From Amyelois transitella (lineage: Eukaryota; Arthropoda; Insecta; Lepidoptera; Pyralidae), in assembly GCF_032362555.1 (NCBI RefSeq), contig NC_083514.1, positions 5,441,001 to 5,505,000 of the forward strand: 64,000 nt of DNA, in the 5' to 3' direction. Both the position numbers and the translations under genes were made by a program. The notes under the pieces were generated by a model. That model ran no database searches and was not told the DNA's origin. It saw only the letters and a program-made list of their open reading frames with translations. Shown in pieces: positions 37,241-48,353 of this stretch (its first letter is position 1; each line of letters starts with the position of its first letter).

Positions 37241-40202
37241 TTACACTACTATATTGTCAAGGCCATTCACGTCCATAGACCTGATAAGATTAATCACGCG
37301 ATCATAGAGAAGTTCCCTTCCGTTGACGGCCCATATGAAATCAAAATGGCTGAACCTTGGTTCTGGGACCCTAAATTTGCCAATGGCTCTACCGAGTTCC
37401 CTGAACAACGTATCCACATCGTTGACGTGGACCATGGGGTCGGAGTCTGAGTAGTGCAAGAAGACGGGTGTAGTTATCTTGGAAAGATCGTATCGTGGGG
37501 GGCTCCAGCTTCCGTATTCCCTCCGGTTGGCCAAAATAGAGCCGTGGTCGTATCGCCGGAACTGCTTGCCAGCGATGCCTTGAGCATAGTGGACGAACTG
37601 CCTAGCTGAAGCACCAGCCGGAGAATGACCCATGATTACTGGTATCATTGTCTAAAACAATATTATGTAATATTTAAAAACAATTCTCCACTTACATACA
37701 TATAATCACGTCTATATTCCATGCGGGTTGGACAGAGCCATTAGTCTTGGAAATACTGATAGGCCACATTCAGCTGTACGGCTTAATGATGGAATTGCGT
37801 TTCAAATAGGGTTGCTAGCCAATCGCCTACAAGAAGAATCCCAAGTTTATTAGCCTTTCACTTAGTTGCCTTTTACGACACCCAGCCAAGACACTCCAGT
37901 AAGTTTTAACACAAGAATTACTTGATAAGTCTTGAAGATGTTTAATTTTTTTATTATAAATATCACTAGTTATAATATTTTTATTTAAGGTTTTCTTTTC
38001 ACCAATTCTCCATTTATTCGATTATGAAGTGTATTTTTTATGTTATTTCACTCTTAATAGTAATGTTAATGATTTAAAACTATTTCTATTGTGTAGTGTT
38101 AGCTAGCGATTAGTCAGTTTATTAATTTTCAAATAAATAAACAGTCAAACCTCTGAAATTTGTAAGTACGTGACAATCACGTAGAAAACAAAGGCAGTGT
38201 TTACGTAGATATAATTGATTGAATTAACATATACCTTTGTGACATATATACATACCGCATTGTGTTGATTTTCATTCCAGCCACCCAAAAGGAAAATAAT
38301 GTTACTACACAAGGGTTGGAAAATCACTTCATCCATGCAAAGAGCTTGCCCTGCCCAAGTCATCACATTGTTGTTGGGGAAGAACTCGCCGACACCAATC
38401 AGTGACAACATAAACTGAAATTTATTCAGTTTAATGGTATTAATATGGCCTTAATATAAGCAAGTGAACTTATTAAAACAAAAAATGCGACGGGATTATG
38501 AAATAGCGATTCATATTTTCTTCGACACAAATTAGGTTTTGAGCCCTCATCTAAGACAACGTATTGATTTACCTAAGTTGTCCAAACAAATAAATTACTA
38601 ATGTTTTTAGAATAACCAGTTTGGAAATAGGGAGTGGCCCAGAGCCTTTTTTCCTATTGCCATTAAACAATTTGGTTATTGTAAATGTATTTTTGCCGGC
38701 ACAATATGTTTAAGGTCGTAGTAGGCATCAAAAGGTACATACAATTTTATATGAGGAGACTCGTGTCAAATGAACGCTCACATAATAACGTAATACTCAC
38801 TTCGAGATTGTTTGCAAATTGAGACAAAAATCTCATCAAAAGATTTTGGTTGTTTGCCATGTACGCCGCGGGTGCAAAAGCGTGCATGGAAATAATCTTC
38901 GCATTGTATTCTGGCCGCATTGATCCCATAACGAAGAAAGTTGTGGTCCCTTGGGAATGGCCTATATAATGCAATCTTTCACGACCCGATACTTTCAAGG
39001 CATAGTCTATCATTGTAGGGAGATCAATTCTTCCAATTTCATCCCAGGAAAACCTCCAGAATCTTGTGTTAAGCAAACTGTCGGGATTTAGACTTATATG
39101 TCTACGTGAGTAGTAGTTTCCGCGGGCATTCCCTAGCCATACGTCAAATCCTTCCTCGGCTAGGATATATGCTGCAACAATTTATAATTTTCTACTAGTA
39201 ACACAGTGATATATCTTCACCAGTACCTTCTCAAAAGCACGTTCAATTCCTTTCAGATTTGATTTTAAAGGGCTTAATCCATGAAAGTAATAAACCGAGT
39301 CTTAATTACGATACGAGTATCATGAAACTGTCTAAGAAAATTCATTGAATTTGTGATATTTTTTTATTTTTCTTCTACTCAGTCACGTTCAGGGCAAATT
39401 ATCCCACTACCTTTATTTAAATAAACCAAGCCTTTAAAATTGGCCACATTATCATCTCTTAAACCTCTCTATATTTCCCTTTAAGCAGTCTAAATATGTT
39501 GTACTCTAAATCACTTACCGAGAGAGCAACCTGGACCTAATAGTATGAAATCGGCTGACGAAGACAGCAGCCCGTGCATAATAAACACCACAGGTCTGTC
39601 GCCAGGAACATTGTTATCATCTCGTCCATGTGGGATCCTGTGCAGCGTCAGAATGTACCCATCCTCAGTAGTCACGGTGTGTTGCTCAAACGGATAGTTA
39701 TATTTTCTTACCAACTCAGGCTACAAAAGAAGATGATTTTTTTATTGTTAACGTAGACTTGAAACAAAACAAGCTCTTTCCACCACTCAACCTTGCTTTT
39801 GTGTCGATTCAGTGAAACGATCAGTCTGTAAGTATAATAAGTAGATAGTTATATCTTTTACCAATTGTAGGCTGATGTAAATTATACACAATAAGAAAGG
39901 AATAACGAAACGAAATCACCCATCCCTTTTTTTATGGATTTCTTTACTTATTTGGGAACCATACAATTGTAATATGCACATATTATATCATGATATTTAC
40001 ATCAAAAGTTTTCATGCACTAGATTAAATATTGAAATATTTACCACATCCAAACGGGCATCTTCAATGATATTATCGGATATTCTTCCACTTGTAAGGAG
40101 TTGCTTGAACAACACTTCAACAACATCAGCATGAGGAGACGAACCAGCCGAGGCCAGCGAGATGCCAAGACATAACAACAGGATACCGTCTCGATGCGCC
40201 AT
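37241..40202 (-). CDS. secreted acid-lipase-family lipase (lipase 1/3-like), paralogue A
   Basis: A predicted alpha/beta-hydrolase of the gastric/lysosomal acid lipase family, which hydrolyses neutral lipids, in insects mostly in gut lumen, fat body or lysosome. Exons (minus): 40202-40044, 39720-39519, 39171-38801, 38414-38256, 37651-37241; phases agree and give 433 residues, close to the family's ~400. Residues 1-19 form a signal peptide (MAHRDGILLLCLGISLASAG). The lipase N-terminal region follows (YNYPFEQHTVTTEDGYILTL), then the oxyanion motif MHGLL. Catalytic residues: Ser193 in GHSQG, Asp368 in HYSDSDPM and His399 in FSHFDFIW, all present. A TATA box lies about 35-40 bp upstream of the ATG. 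Paralogue B lies upstream on the same strand, with identical lengths for exons 1-4. A family A repeat is inserted in the last intron. Substrate cannot be told from sequence. Confidence 0.94.
37695..37890 (-). mobile_element. family A repeat in the last intron of lipase A
   Basis: Reads CACGTCTATATTCCATGCGG, CAGAGCCATTAGTCTTGG, CCACATTCAGCTGTACGGCT and TCGCCTACAAGAAGAATCCC. Full width is about 190 bp with scattered changes. It lies between exons 38256 and 37651. Confidence 0.7.
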
Positions 40203-40229
40203 GATTAAAACATAAGCAATAAATCTTTT

Positions 40230-40244
40230 CCTGCCCTTTTATAA
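40230..40244 (-). promoter_or_regulatory. TATA box and flank of lipase A
   Basis: On the minus strand it reads TTATAAAAGGGCAGG, ending 28 bp before the ATG at 40202. With the usual ~30-bp TATA-to-start spacing, the 5' UTR would be only a few to ~10 nt. The same 15 bp occurs at 44814-44828 ahead of lipase B. AGATAA-type GATA motifs follow upstream at 40260-40265 and 40292-40297; a gut GATA-factor input is inference. Confidence 0.7.
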
Positions 40245-42123
40245 TTTTCTAACTCATTAAGATAAAATCAATATCTATCAAAATAACAACATTATCTTAC
40301 ACGGTAGGAGATTCGCATCGTTGATAAAAATAATCAGGCACCCCAACAAACATTAAGTTCTTTTATTTGTTATTGGATAAACGGAAAAGTGCGTGTCGGG
40401 CAACGTGTAATGGACACTGACTCCAAATAGATAACAAGATTCATTTGAGACCCACATCGGAAGGAAATCGAAAATATTAAGTTTGTTTGCTTGTAATATA
40501 TTTATTACATACAAAATAACACACAAACACAGTAAATTTGTATGACAAAATATATAAAGACAGAGTTATCCCATTTATGGATCTCTTCCAGTCAACCATT
40601 GAATAATTAAGAGGAGAGTTACTTGAATAGAGCAGAAGTACGTATAAATCCTTATCCTACATATAATCTTCATAATAACATAGTTACATAAATATATACA
40701 CCATACAAATAAATATACTTAGGTATACACATATTAATACAAACAGACTCATACAGGTATCTACTATAAATATTAAATAGCTCAATTACTTGAAGTAACA
40801 AGAGAGGATTGCACTAGTTTGGACTTAAAAGAAGTCACAGATTGTGCTAACTCCTCCTCCTCCACTGAAAGTGAATTCATTTCATGTTTATAAACCTACG
40901 TCAAGAGATTTCTCAATGAATGGTTAAATTTGCTTCGAAATGCATGGGTGAAATGTATGAATGATACCATGATCTAGGAAAGAGACTGAGCCACCTCATT
41001 CTTATATAACACTAAGTAGTACGTCATTGATAAACTCAACTGCTAAGAATTTAAAAGGAATATGTAATTTTGCCTTGTAAAATATGAAAATTTTAATACA
41101 TTTATTTAAATACTAGCTGTGCCTGCGACCACGTCCGCGTGAAATAGTTAAGGATGAATAATTTTCCCCTTTTTTTTTCACATTTTAAGAATTACGAATG
41201 AGTGTGAGTGTTATTGGTATTATAAACGTCAGAGTAAAGAAATATAATCAGAAATCTCCGAACTGCTAAGCTATTAGGAATTACACGTGTTATTGTGAGT
41301 CAACCATAAAAGATAGACTTTGCTGTCTTGGGATATTTTTTTAATAATTTTATGTAGAATATTTCCGTTATACATGGTTTCGCTGTAGCTTTAACCATTA
41401 AGGCTGCACACGCGAAAATTTAAAAAATCAAGTAACTTCTCTCGTTTTCCCAACATTTCCTTTCACTGCTCTGCTCCTCCTGTTTGTAGCGTAATGAAAA
41501 GTATACTATAACCTGCTCAGGAGTACGAAAAATAACTGTACCAAGTTTCGTTAAAATCCGTCAAGTAGTTTTTGTTTCTATAAAGAACATACAGACAGAC
41601 AGACAAAAAATTTACTGCTTGCATTTTTGGCATCAGTAGATATCGATCACTAATCACCCCCTGATAGTTATTTTGAAAATATATTCCATGTTCAGGACAC
41701 TTACTGTATTTAGAACGGCGAAAGTGAATGTTGGTAACACAGATTATTGGGATACAGATGAAATTGGGGGTAATCAGTGGTTGGTAAGATAGATAAATTC
41801 TTTATTGCATCAAAAAAAAAGGATAAAAGTAAGGCAAGGTATCTACTTACACGATGTGTTATCTTCTCGCTCAAAAGGTAAATAATAATGAAATTTCGCA
41901 TAATCTACTTATAGAGGGCTAAGAAAAGGGATCTAAATAAAATAGAAATTCATACTCATTTATGATTTAATTAATTGTGCTAACTTATAAAATTCATACA
42001 TTATCTATTATTATCAGTCTCACAAACAGGTAGGAGGTATTTTTACCGATATCAGTGGTAAATAAAAAAAAATGCTATTCGTAATACTTGATAGCGCTAC
42101 ATTTATTCCGGATTAGCTAAAAA
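40245..42123. other. spacer between the two lipase genes
   Basis: Holds the upstream region of lipase A and, at 41100-41640, a retroelement-type repeat beginning TACTAGCTGTGCCTGCGACC and ending in CAGACAGACAGAC. No open frame here has coding character. A minus-strand AATAAA at about 42101-42106, 18 bp past the lipase B stop, is a candidate poly(A) signal. Confidence 0.55.
41100..41625 (+). mobile_element. retroelement 3'-end fragment
   Basis: Opens with TACTAGCTGTGCCTGCGACC and ACGTCCGCGTGAAATAG, carries GTACCAAGTTTCGTTAAAAT and CCGTCAAGTAGTTTTTG, and ends at a GACA run near 41605. The interior is degenerate and non-coding. Confidence 0.6.
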
Positions 42124-44784
42124 TCAAATTCTGCCATCGAAATTATTAACATCCATAGACTTGATAAGATTAATGACTCGATCAAATAGAAGCGTTTTAG
42201 CGTCTTTGCCCCAAATGAAATCCAAATGTCCGAAGGTGGTTAATGGAATCCTAAACTTGCCTACTGGTCTTCCAAGTTCTCTGAACAATCTGTCAACGTC
42301 ATTTACATGCGCTAGTGGATCATTATCGGAGTAATGCAGGAAGACAGGTGCTGTGATTTTGGAGAGGTCATATCGGGGAGGGCTCCAGCTTCCGTAAACT
42401 CTCCGGTTGGCCAACCTGGTGCCGTAGTCGTATCGCCGGAATTCCCTGCCGGTGATACCTTGGCCATAGTGCACGAATTGTCTTGCGGACGACCCTGCTG
42501 GGGTGTGACCCAACTTAACTGGTAACATAGTCTGTGAAATAATTGTTATCGTAAATTTTATTTATGTAAGTAATTACCTGGTAGGTGTTTATTTTAACGA
42601 CAAAAACTACAATATTTCGATTTTTATAATGTTTAACACAATCTTTCTTATTAGATTCAATAATCTTCAACCGGCAATTTATGTCATTGCAGACACTTTG
42701 TAGGTAACTATTTAAAACATGAAGAATTTGTGACAATTCTATAGTTCGAACATCCATTAGTATTTGATTTGTTGTCGTCGACTAGATAAATCCTTTTCAA
42801 TTTATTGATTATAAATGGCCTAAGAAACTACTTACAGCATTGTGTTGATCTTCGCTCCATCCAGCTATGAGAAAGAGAATGTTGCTACAAAGCGGCTGGA
42901 ACACCACTTCGTCCATACAAATTGATTGGCCAGCCCAAGTCATCACATTGTTGTTAGGTAGAAATTCTCCAACGCCAATGAGAGATAGAGCAAACTAAAA
43001 AATAAATAAAAGAAATATTAGGTACTCTGGCTTAAAACATATTACTTTCGATGTAACAAATTTTGTAAGAATATAACTATTACTTGTATTATATATATCC
43101 TCACTAAGGAATGGGTAAACAAACAGTCACTATCTAAATCTTATATCGTGGTCTTCAAATCGCTTCTTTTCGACACTAGGCACTCTATCTTAAGACGTGA
43201 TATATTTAGTGTATTCAAGTTTTAGCAGACTTTAAAAAATTATGCCGATATTCAGTCGACTTACTTCAATATTATTACCAAACTGAGCCAGGAACCGCAG
43301 AAGGAGATTTTGATTATTCGCCATATAGGCGACCGGTGCTAATGCGTGCATAGAAATAATCTTAGCATTATAATCCGGGCGCAGCGAGCCCATGACGAAG
43401 AATGCTGTAGTTCCTTGAGAATGTCCAATGTAGTGTAGTCTTTCACGACCTGACACTTTTAGAGCATAGTCAATCATCGTAGGAACATCGATATTTCCGA
43501 TCTCATCCCAGGAGAAACTCCAGAATGCCGTACTTAGGAGACTATCAGGATTTAAACTCGTGTGACGTCGTGAGTAGTAGTTACCACGTGCGTTGCCCAT
43601 CCATACGTCAAAGCCTTCTTCAGCTAAAAGGTATCCTGCAATAAATTAACATTAATAAGTAGGTTTATAATGTTCGTAGATAACTGATTGAGCATCGGTG
43701 GTCGAATCGGTAGGCAGACTTAAAAATGCATGATGCGCGTGGAGAGCACAGATTAACGATGTTCTTACAGTGAGGCAAAACATCTTGAGGAAACCTGCAC
43801 ATTTAGGCAAATGAATGTGTAACCAACCAATCCAATACAGGTTAGGTTCCACTGCAAAGATTGGGTATTTCAGATGGGTGTACTTTAAGGCGCACCCCGT
43901 ACAACTCTCCAGAGTGATTAGGATGACACCGCGACTAACGTCAGGAGGGAGAAAAATGTAATAGGAATATTTGTAAGTTTTTTTGAGTTAACAATCAACC
44001 ACTTACCAAGGGCGCAACCAGGGCCCAAGAGGACGTAATCAGCTGAAGAAGACAACAGCCCGTGCATCAAGAACACAACAGGCCTATCACCAGGAGTATT
44101 ATGGTTGTCACGACCATGTGGGATACGGTGCATTTGCAAGATGTAGCCATCCATAGTCGTCACTGTATGCTCTTCTAGAGGATAGTTATATTTCAGAATA
44201 AGACCGGGCTGGAAACAAAAAATATCCATCTTTGTCTACTCTATGCCATCACAATCAACGTTCGTTTTAGGTACAATTTCGAGAATCTGCGAATAAGAAT
44301 GAAACCCATAGAATATATGATCAACCTCTTGAACGTCATATTCTGTGTAATAAGCTCATTTAGGTAAGCCTTGGTCTTACTTATTTTAATCCAACTCTCG
44401 TGTTTTATGGTGGATAACTTATCTTCTTCCTTATAGTTCTACCTTGTGGGACAGGAATTCAAAATGAATTGACGAAGAATGAATTTGCATGATTTTTACT
44501 TCGGCCCCTTCTACAGTTAGTTCGGTATCAAGACAACCTGCCGCCATAAATACCAAAATTTGCTATAGGTACCGACGCATGTAGTAGCAGCTGTGAAAAA
44601 ACAAGCACTTATTCAATCTACTTACAACATCTAAACTTGCATCTTCAATAATATTAGTAGATATTCTGCCGCTACCACCGAGAGTTTTATACAATATCTC
44701 AATCTGGTCGGCTTGAGGTGCCCTGCCGGCCACCGCCAACGACACAGCAAAACACATAAGAAGGACTTTCTTTTGGAACGCCAT
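42124..44784 (-). CDS. secreted acid-lipase-family lipase (lipase 1/3-like), paralogue B
   Basis: Exons (minus): 44784-44626, 44208-44007, 43635-43265, 42994-42836, 42531-42124, giving 432 residues. Exons 1-4 have exactly the lengths and phases of paralogue A (159, 202, 371, 159 nt), so the pair arose by tandem duplication. It has a signal peptide (MAFQKKVLLMCFAVSLAVAG) and the motif MHGLLSSSADY. Catalytic Ser is in GHSQG (residue 193), Asp in HYSDNDPL and His in FGHLDFIW. Lipase A lies 1.9 kb downstream. Differences cluster near the signal peptide, the surface loops and the residues after the catalytic His (GKDAKT versus AVNGRE), which could alter substrate choice; that is inference. Location is probably secreted or lysosomal. 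A SINE sits in the intron between exons 2 and 3. Confidence 0.94.
43672..43960 (+). mobile_element. tRNA-headed SINE in intron 2 of lipase B
   Basis: Head CATCGGTGGTCGAATCGGTA with GATGCGCGTGGAGAGCACAG; body with GAGGAAACCTGCACATTTAG and GTATTTCAGATGGGTGTAC; 3' end CCAGAGTGATTAGGATGAC then CGACTAACGTCAGGAGGGAG. Inserted in plus orientation, antisense to the lipase. Confidence 0.75.
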
Positions 44785-44813
44785 TTTTAGAAACGCTGGT
44801 GCTACAATATTTA

Positions 44814-44828
44814 CCTGCCCTTTTATAA
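44814..44828 (-). promoter_or_regulatory. TATA box and flank of lipase B
   Basis: TTATAAAAGGGCAGG, identical to the lipase A core and at nearly the same distance from the ATG (30 bp here, 28 bp there). It marks a likely start site very close to the ATG. Confidence 0.7.
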
Positions 44829-47098
44829 CCTCATCTTGATTAATTAAAGTGATAATGATATTAATTTATTTGATTAAGGATTAAACGTAAGCAAAATGAT
44901 AACTATTGGTAACCGTTTTTGCACCTGCTAAGACTAAGCTGAGTCACTACATTACTACCTAGCAGTATGACTGTACATAAAATTGAAAGAAAAACAACTT
45001 GGTTTGTTGTATGAAGTGAAAACATGTGCAAGTACATTTCCCGATTTCTATAATCAGAAAAATACATATACGGTTGCGGGGCAGACAGAGCCAACAGTCT
45101 TCAAAAGACTGAAAGGCCACGTTCAGTTGTTTGGCTTAATGATAGAATCGAGATTCAAATAGTGACAGGTTGCTAGCCCATCGCCTAAAAGAAGACCAAG
45201 TAGGTTAGCAAGTTATATTAGCCTATGCCCCAGTCGGAATTAAGACATCTATGGGTATTTCACAGATGCAGAAGTCTCTTTCGTTTTTCTATTGGTCTTC
45301 TTACTTATTGCAAAACATGTCCTACCATTAAACTTCGTCTTGCTGTTATAGAACGCGATAAAGACCCAAGACCTAAACCAGTCTTCAAAAGATAATTTTC
45401 CATCTTAACCAAAATGGGATTAATGATTCAGTCAGGCACGTTTATCATTGCCGGTATATCAATCATTGAAGGTATACCTAGCCTTTAAATTATCGAAAAG
45501 TAATTTTATTTCTACATACTGCCCACCATGCCTTCATCCGAAGTACATAGCCTGTAACACCCGTATATAATGAAATAAATGATCGGTTCAGTATTTCCGA
45601 AGAATAGCCCTTACAAACAATCAAAGTTACAAACTTTACCTCTTTAAAAGACAAGATAAATACTCGTACAGCAAACTGTTACCATAACTTTCTCATACGT
45701 AGATATGATGATACTGTGAGCAACGGAAAGCCCGAGAACCAGAAAAATATAGCTAGAAAGTCGTAGAAAATAATAAAAGATCGCGTTGAATGTAGAACCT
45801 CCTCCTCCTCCTCCGCAAAATCGGTTAAAATTGGTGTTGTACTCTGCAGCAACGCCCCTGTTGGAATTTTTGTCCTACCTATGGCAATTTAATGTACAAC
45901 AAAAGAACATTATATACAAAAAACAATATAGTATGTACGTACAGTAAATTTGAGAGAAAATGATACTTTATACGGCACTGCTAGAAGTGCTAGAGAGTAT
46001 ACTCTACAGCAGCGCCACTCAGAATACTTACTTGTATTTATACTAGAAAGCCGATTTTTGAGTTAGACGATGTACGAACGATTATTAGTATGTACGTCTT
46101 AGAATAATAATGAAAACGTAAGCAACTATTGTTTTATCTAACTTATTATATAGGCTATATTCACCGGTGATGCTGTCGTTCTAACAGAGAATGCTGCGCT
46201 AACCATCAGCATACCTATTTAATTGACTAAAAGTTTGTTGTTTTTATTGCTGTTGGGTGGTCTGGCCCCAGGGACCTCCTCTTAAATTATTTTTGTGGTC
46301 ACCTGGTCCCAAATCATTATCATGATTTCAGGCTTATATGGGTAGATATATACCCGAAGGCCAGAGCTAGCTGGGAGCACCATAACATCGAATTCTAGCA
46401 TGTGTAAATCTGAATGTAAGGTAATTTACATCCTTACTACTAACAACTTAGGTTTAAAATTTGGAAGGGAAGATTAAATTAATATAAAGTAATAAATTTT
46501 CATATTTTGGAAACTACATTTCTTATATCCATGTAACTTTTTTAGATTAGCAAAAATAACCCAATTGAAACTTGTGACAAATTATTGGTACTTGTATTAA
46601 GTATCTGATAACATTATAACATAAGTGGTTTAAAATGCATTTAAAAGGTAAAAAAAATTATAATATTTTAGGAAACAAGGTATGGTGCTATTTACCCATT
46701 TTGGTAAACTCTCAAATTTTATTAAAATTAAAATTTTACAACCGGGATATTAAGACCATTGTAATACATTCTCCAGTCATTAGACATATACATAAGCAGA
46801 GGTGAATCACTTATTTTAATAAAAATAACCTTTACAAATAATAAAATAAGTGTTTTAATTAAGGCATATTAGTTAAGTTTGTGTTATAAAGCAATAGTTT
46901 AATCAGATGTTTTAATCCTTGTGGTTTGTGAAGAGTAAAGATAGTAAACTAAGAAATGTACACCATCTTGCTACACCAATTATTGTGCAAATTTCTTTGT
47001 AAGCCATCTTCACAATTCACATATGATACTAATCCATTGCCATTCATGGATCATGATATAGCAACAAGTCATTTGATTTGCCAATAAATTTTATTCTG
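44829..47098. other. spacer between lipase B promoter and PDCD5
   Basis: Contains a family A repeat (45070-45235). The rest is AT-rich. I see no gene. A moderately GC-rich block near 46250-46400 (GGTGGTCTGGCCCCAGGGAC) may be an old transposon piece but was not recognised. Confidence 0.5.
45070..45235 (-). mobile_element. family A repeat
   Basis: GTTGCGGGGCAGACAGAGCC, CAACAGTCTTCAAAAGACTG, CCACGTTCAGTTGTTTGGCT and AGTGACAGGTTGCTAGCCCA in order; truncated at its head end. Confidence 0.72.
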
Positions 47099-47940
47099 CT
47101 AGATGTTATCATCATCATCTGAGTCAATAGCCGCCCTTCTTCTATCAAATTTCACTGAACTGGTAGTTTTTGGCATTTGTTGATTGACTGATTCCAAAAT
47201 TTGTATAAGCTCTTGTTCAGAGATTTTGTTTCGAACCTGCCCCATTTGGGCCATTCTGCAGATCATGTTTTCCACCATAGCAGCTTTCTCTGGCTTACTT
47301 ATTTTGATTGTATTCACTGCAAATATAGTAATACAGAAAATTAAAATTAATCAAATAAAAGACAATAAATTCCTTGACCGAAAGTTTCATAAACAAAATG
47401 ATTTATTGGACTTCTTCTTCCTGGTGTTAGGCCAGGTTATATCACCTCTTAAGAGACCCCTCTCTCACCCCAGAGTGCACTTTGCATTATATATTGGACT
47501 TTTTGGACTTATTAAAAAAGATTGACATATACAAATAATATAAAATAAAAAAAAAATTACATCTGGCTCTGGCATTTTGATCAAGAGCCTGTGCAAGTAT
47601 GGAGTGTTTTGCTTCTTCCATTGCCTGCATCCGCTCCTCCTGTGCCTTCGCTTGGTTAGGATCACCACCCTGAAAGATACATTATCATTCCTTTATTACT
47701 ATACTTCTTTTCTCTATATTATGTTAAAAATTTATGATGTGTAAAAATTGTGTGAATATCGCAATCGTGATTATTATAATTATGTAAAGCCCTTAGTCGT
47801 TGTCCTAATAAGGAGTAGTCATAGGATGATTGAATATAACCTTAAATTGAGTTTTACATTTAATGTATACTTACACCATGCTGTGCCTGTAGTTGAGCAA
47901 GGCGTTGTTGCCTTATTTTCTCCAAATCTGGATCATCCAT
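47099..47940 (-). CDS. PDCD5: programmed cell death protein 5 (PDCD5)
   Basis: PDCD5 is a small conserved nuclear/cytosolic protein linked to apoptosis, TIP60 and the TRiC/CCT chaperonin; its archaeal relatives bind DNA. Exons (minus): 47940-47875 (donor GGT/gtaagt), 47669-47561, 47316-47099 (TAG). Phases agree and give 130 residues against 125 in human. The product opens MDDPDLEKIRQQRLAQLQAQ. A glycine/asparagine linker and the helical core follow (EERMQAMEEAKHSILAQALD), then KISKPEKAAMVENM, the signature KISEQELIQILESV, and the acidic tail VKFDRRRAAIDSDDDDN. This covers the family end to end. It lies 413 bp downstream of TSEN34 on the same strand. The 5' flank is short and AT-rich; no TATA box is evident. 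Confidence 0.96.
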
Positions 47941-48353
47941 TATTTTATCGATTTGTTAAGTTGATCAATAAATAAACTCTATAAATTGCAACTGCTGTTT
48001 ACGGTTTACTCAGAGGGTTTACTACTTAAACTTCGTAGTTTGACTTTGACGTTTTAACGCAAAAATTGCTTTTGACTTTGACAGACATGTTTTTATTTTG
48101 TTTGTGACGAATAGAAAGAAAGAAAAATCTTCATTAAATAACTTATATTACTATTGTAGGTTTTATATATACATACATACCTATTTATTATTTAATACTT
48201 GCTTTTGCTTCGCTCCGGAATTTCCAGAAAATGTAGCTTAAAAATCAAATCTTGTCTCTACAAGTTTCATACTGCGATTAGAATGAAGATTTGCTTTTTT
48301 AAATTATGTATTCAATAAAACAACTAATTACTTATTGAAAACATTGTTTATTA

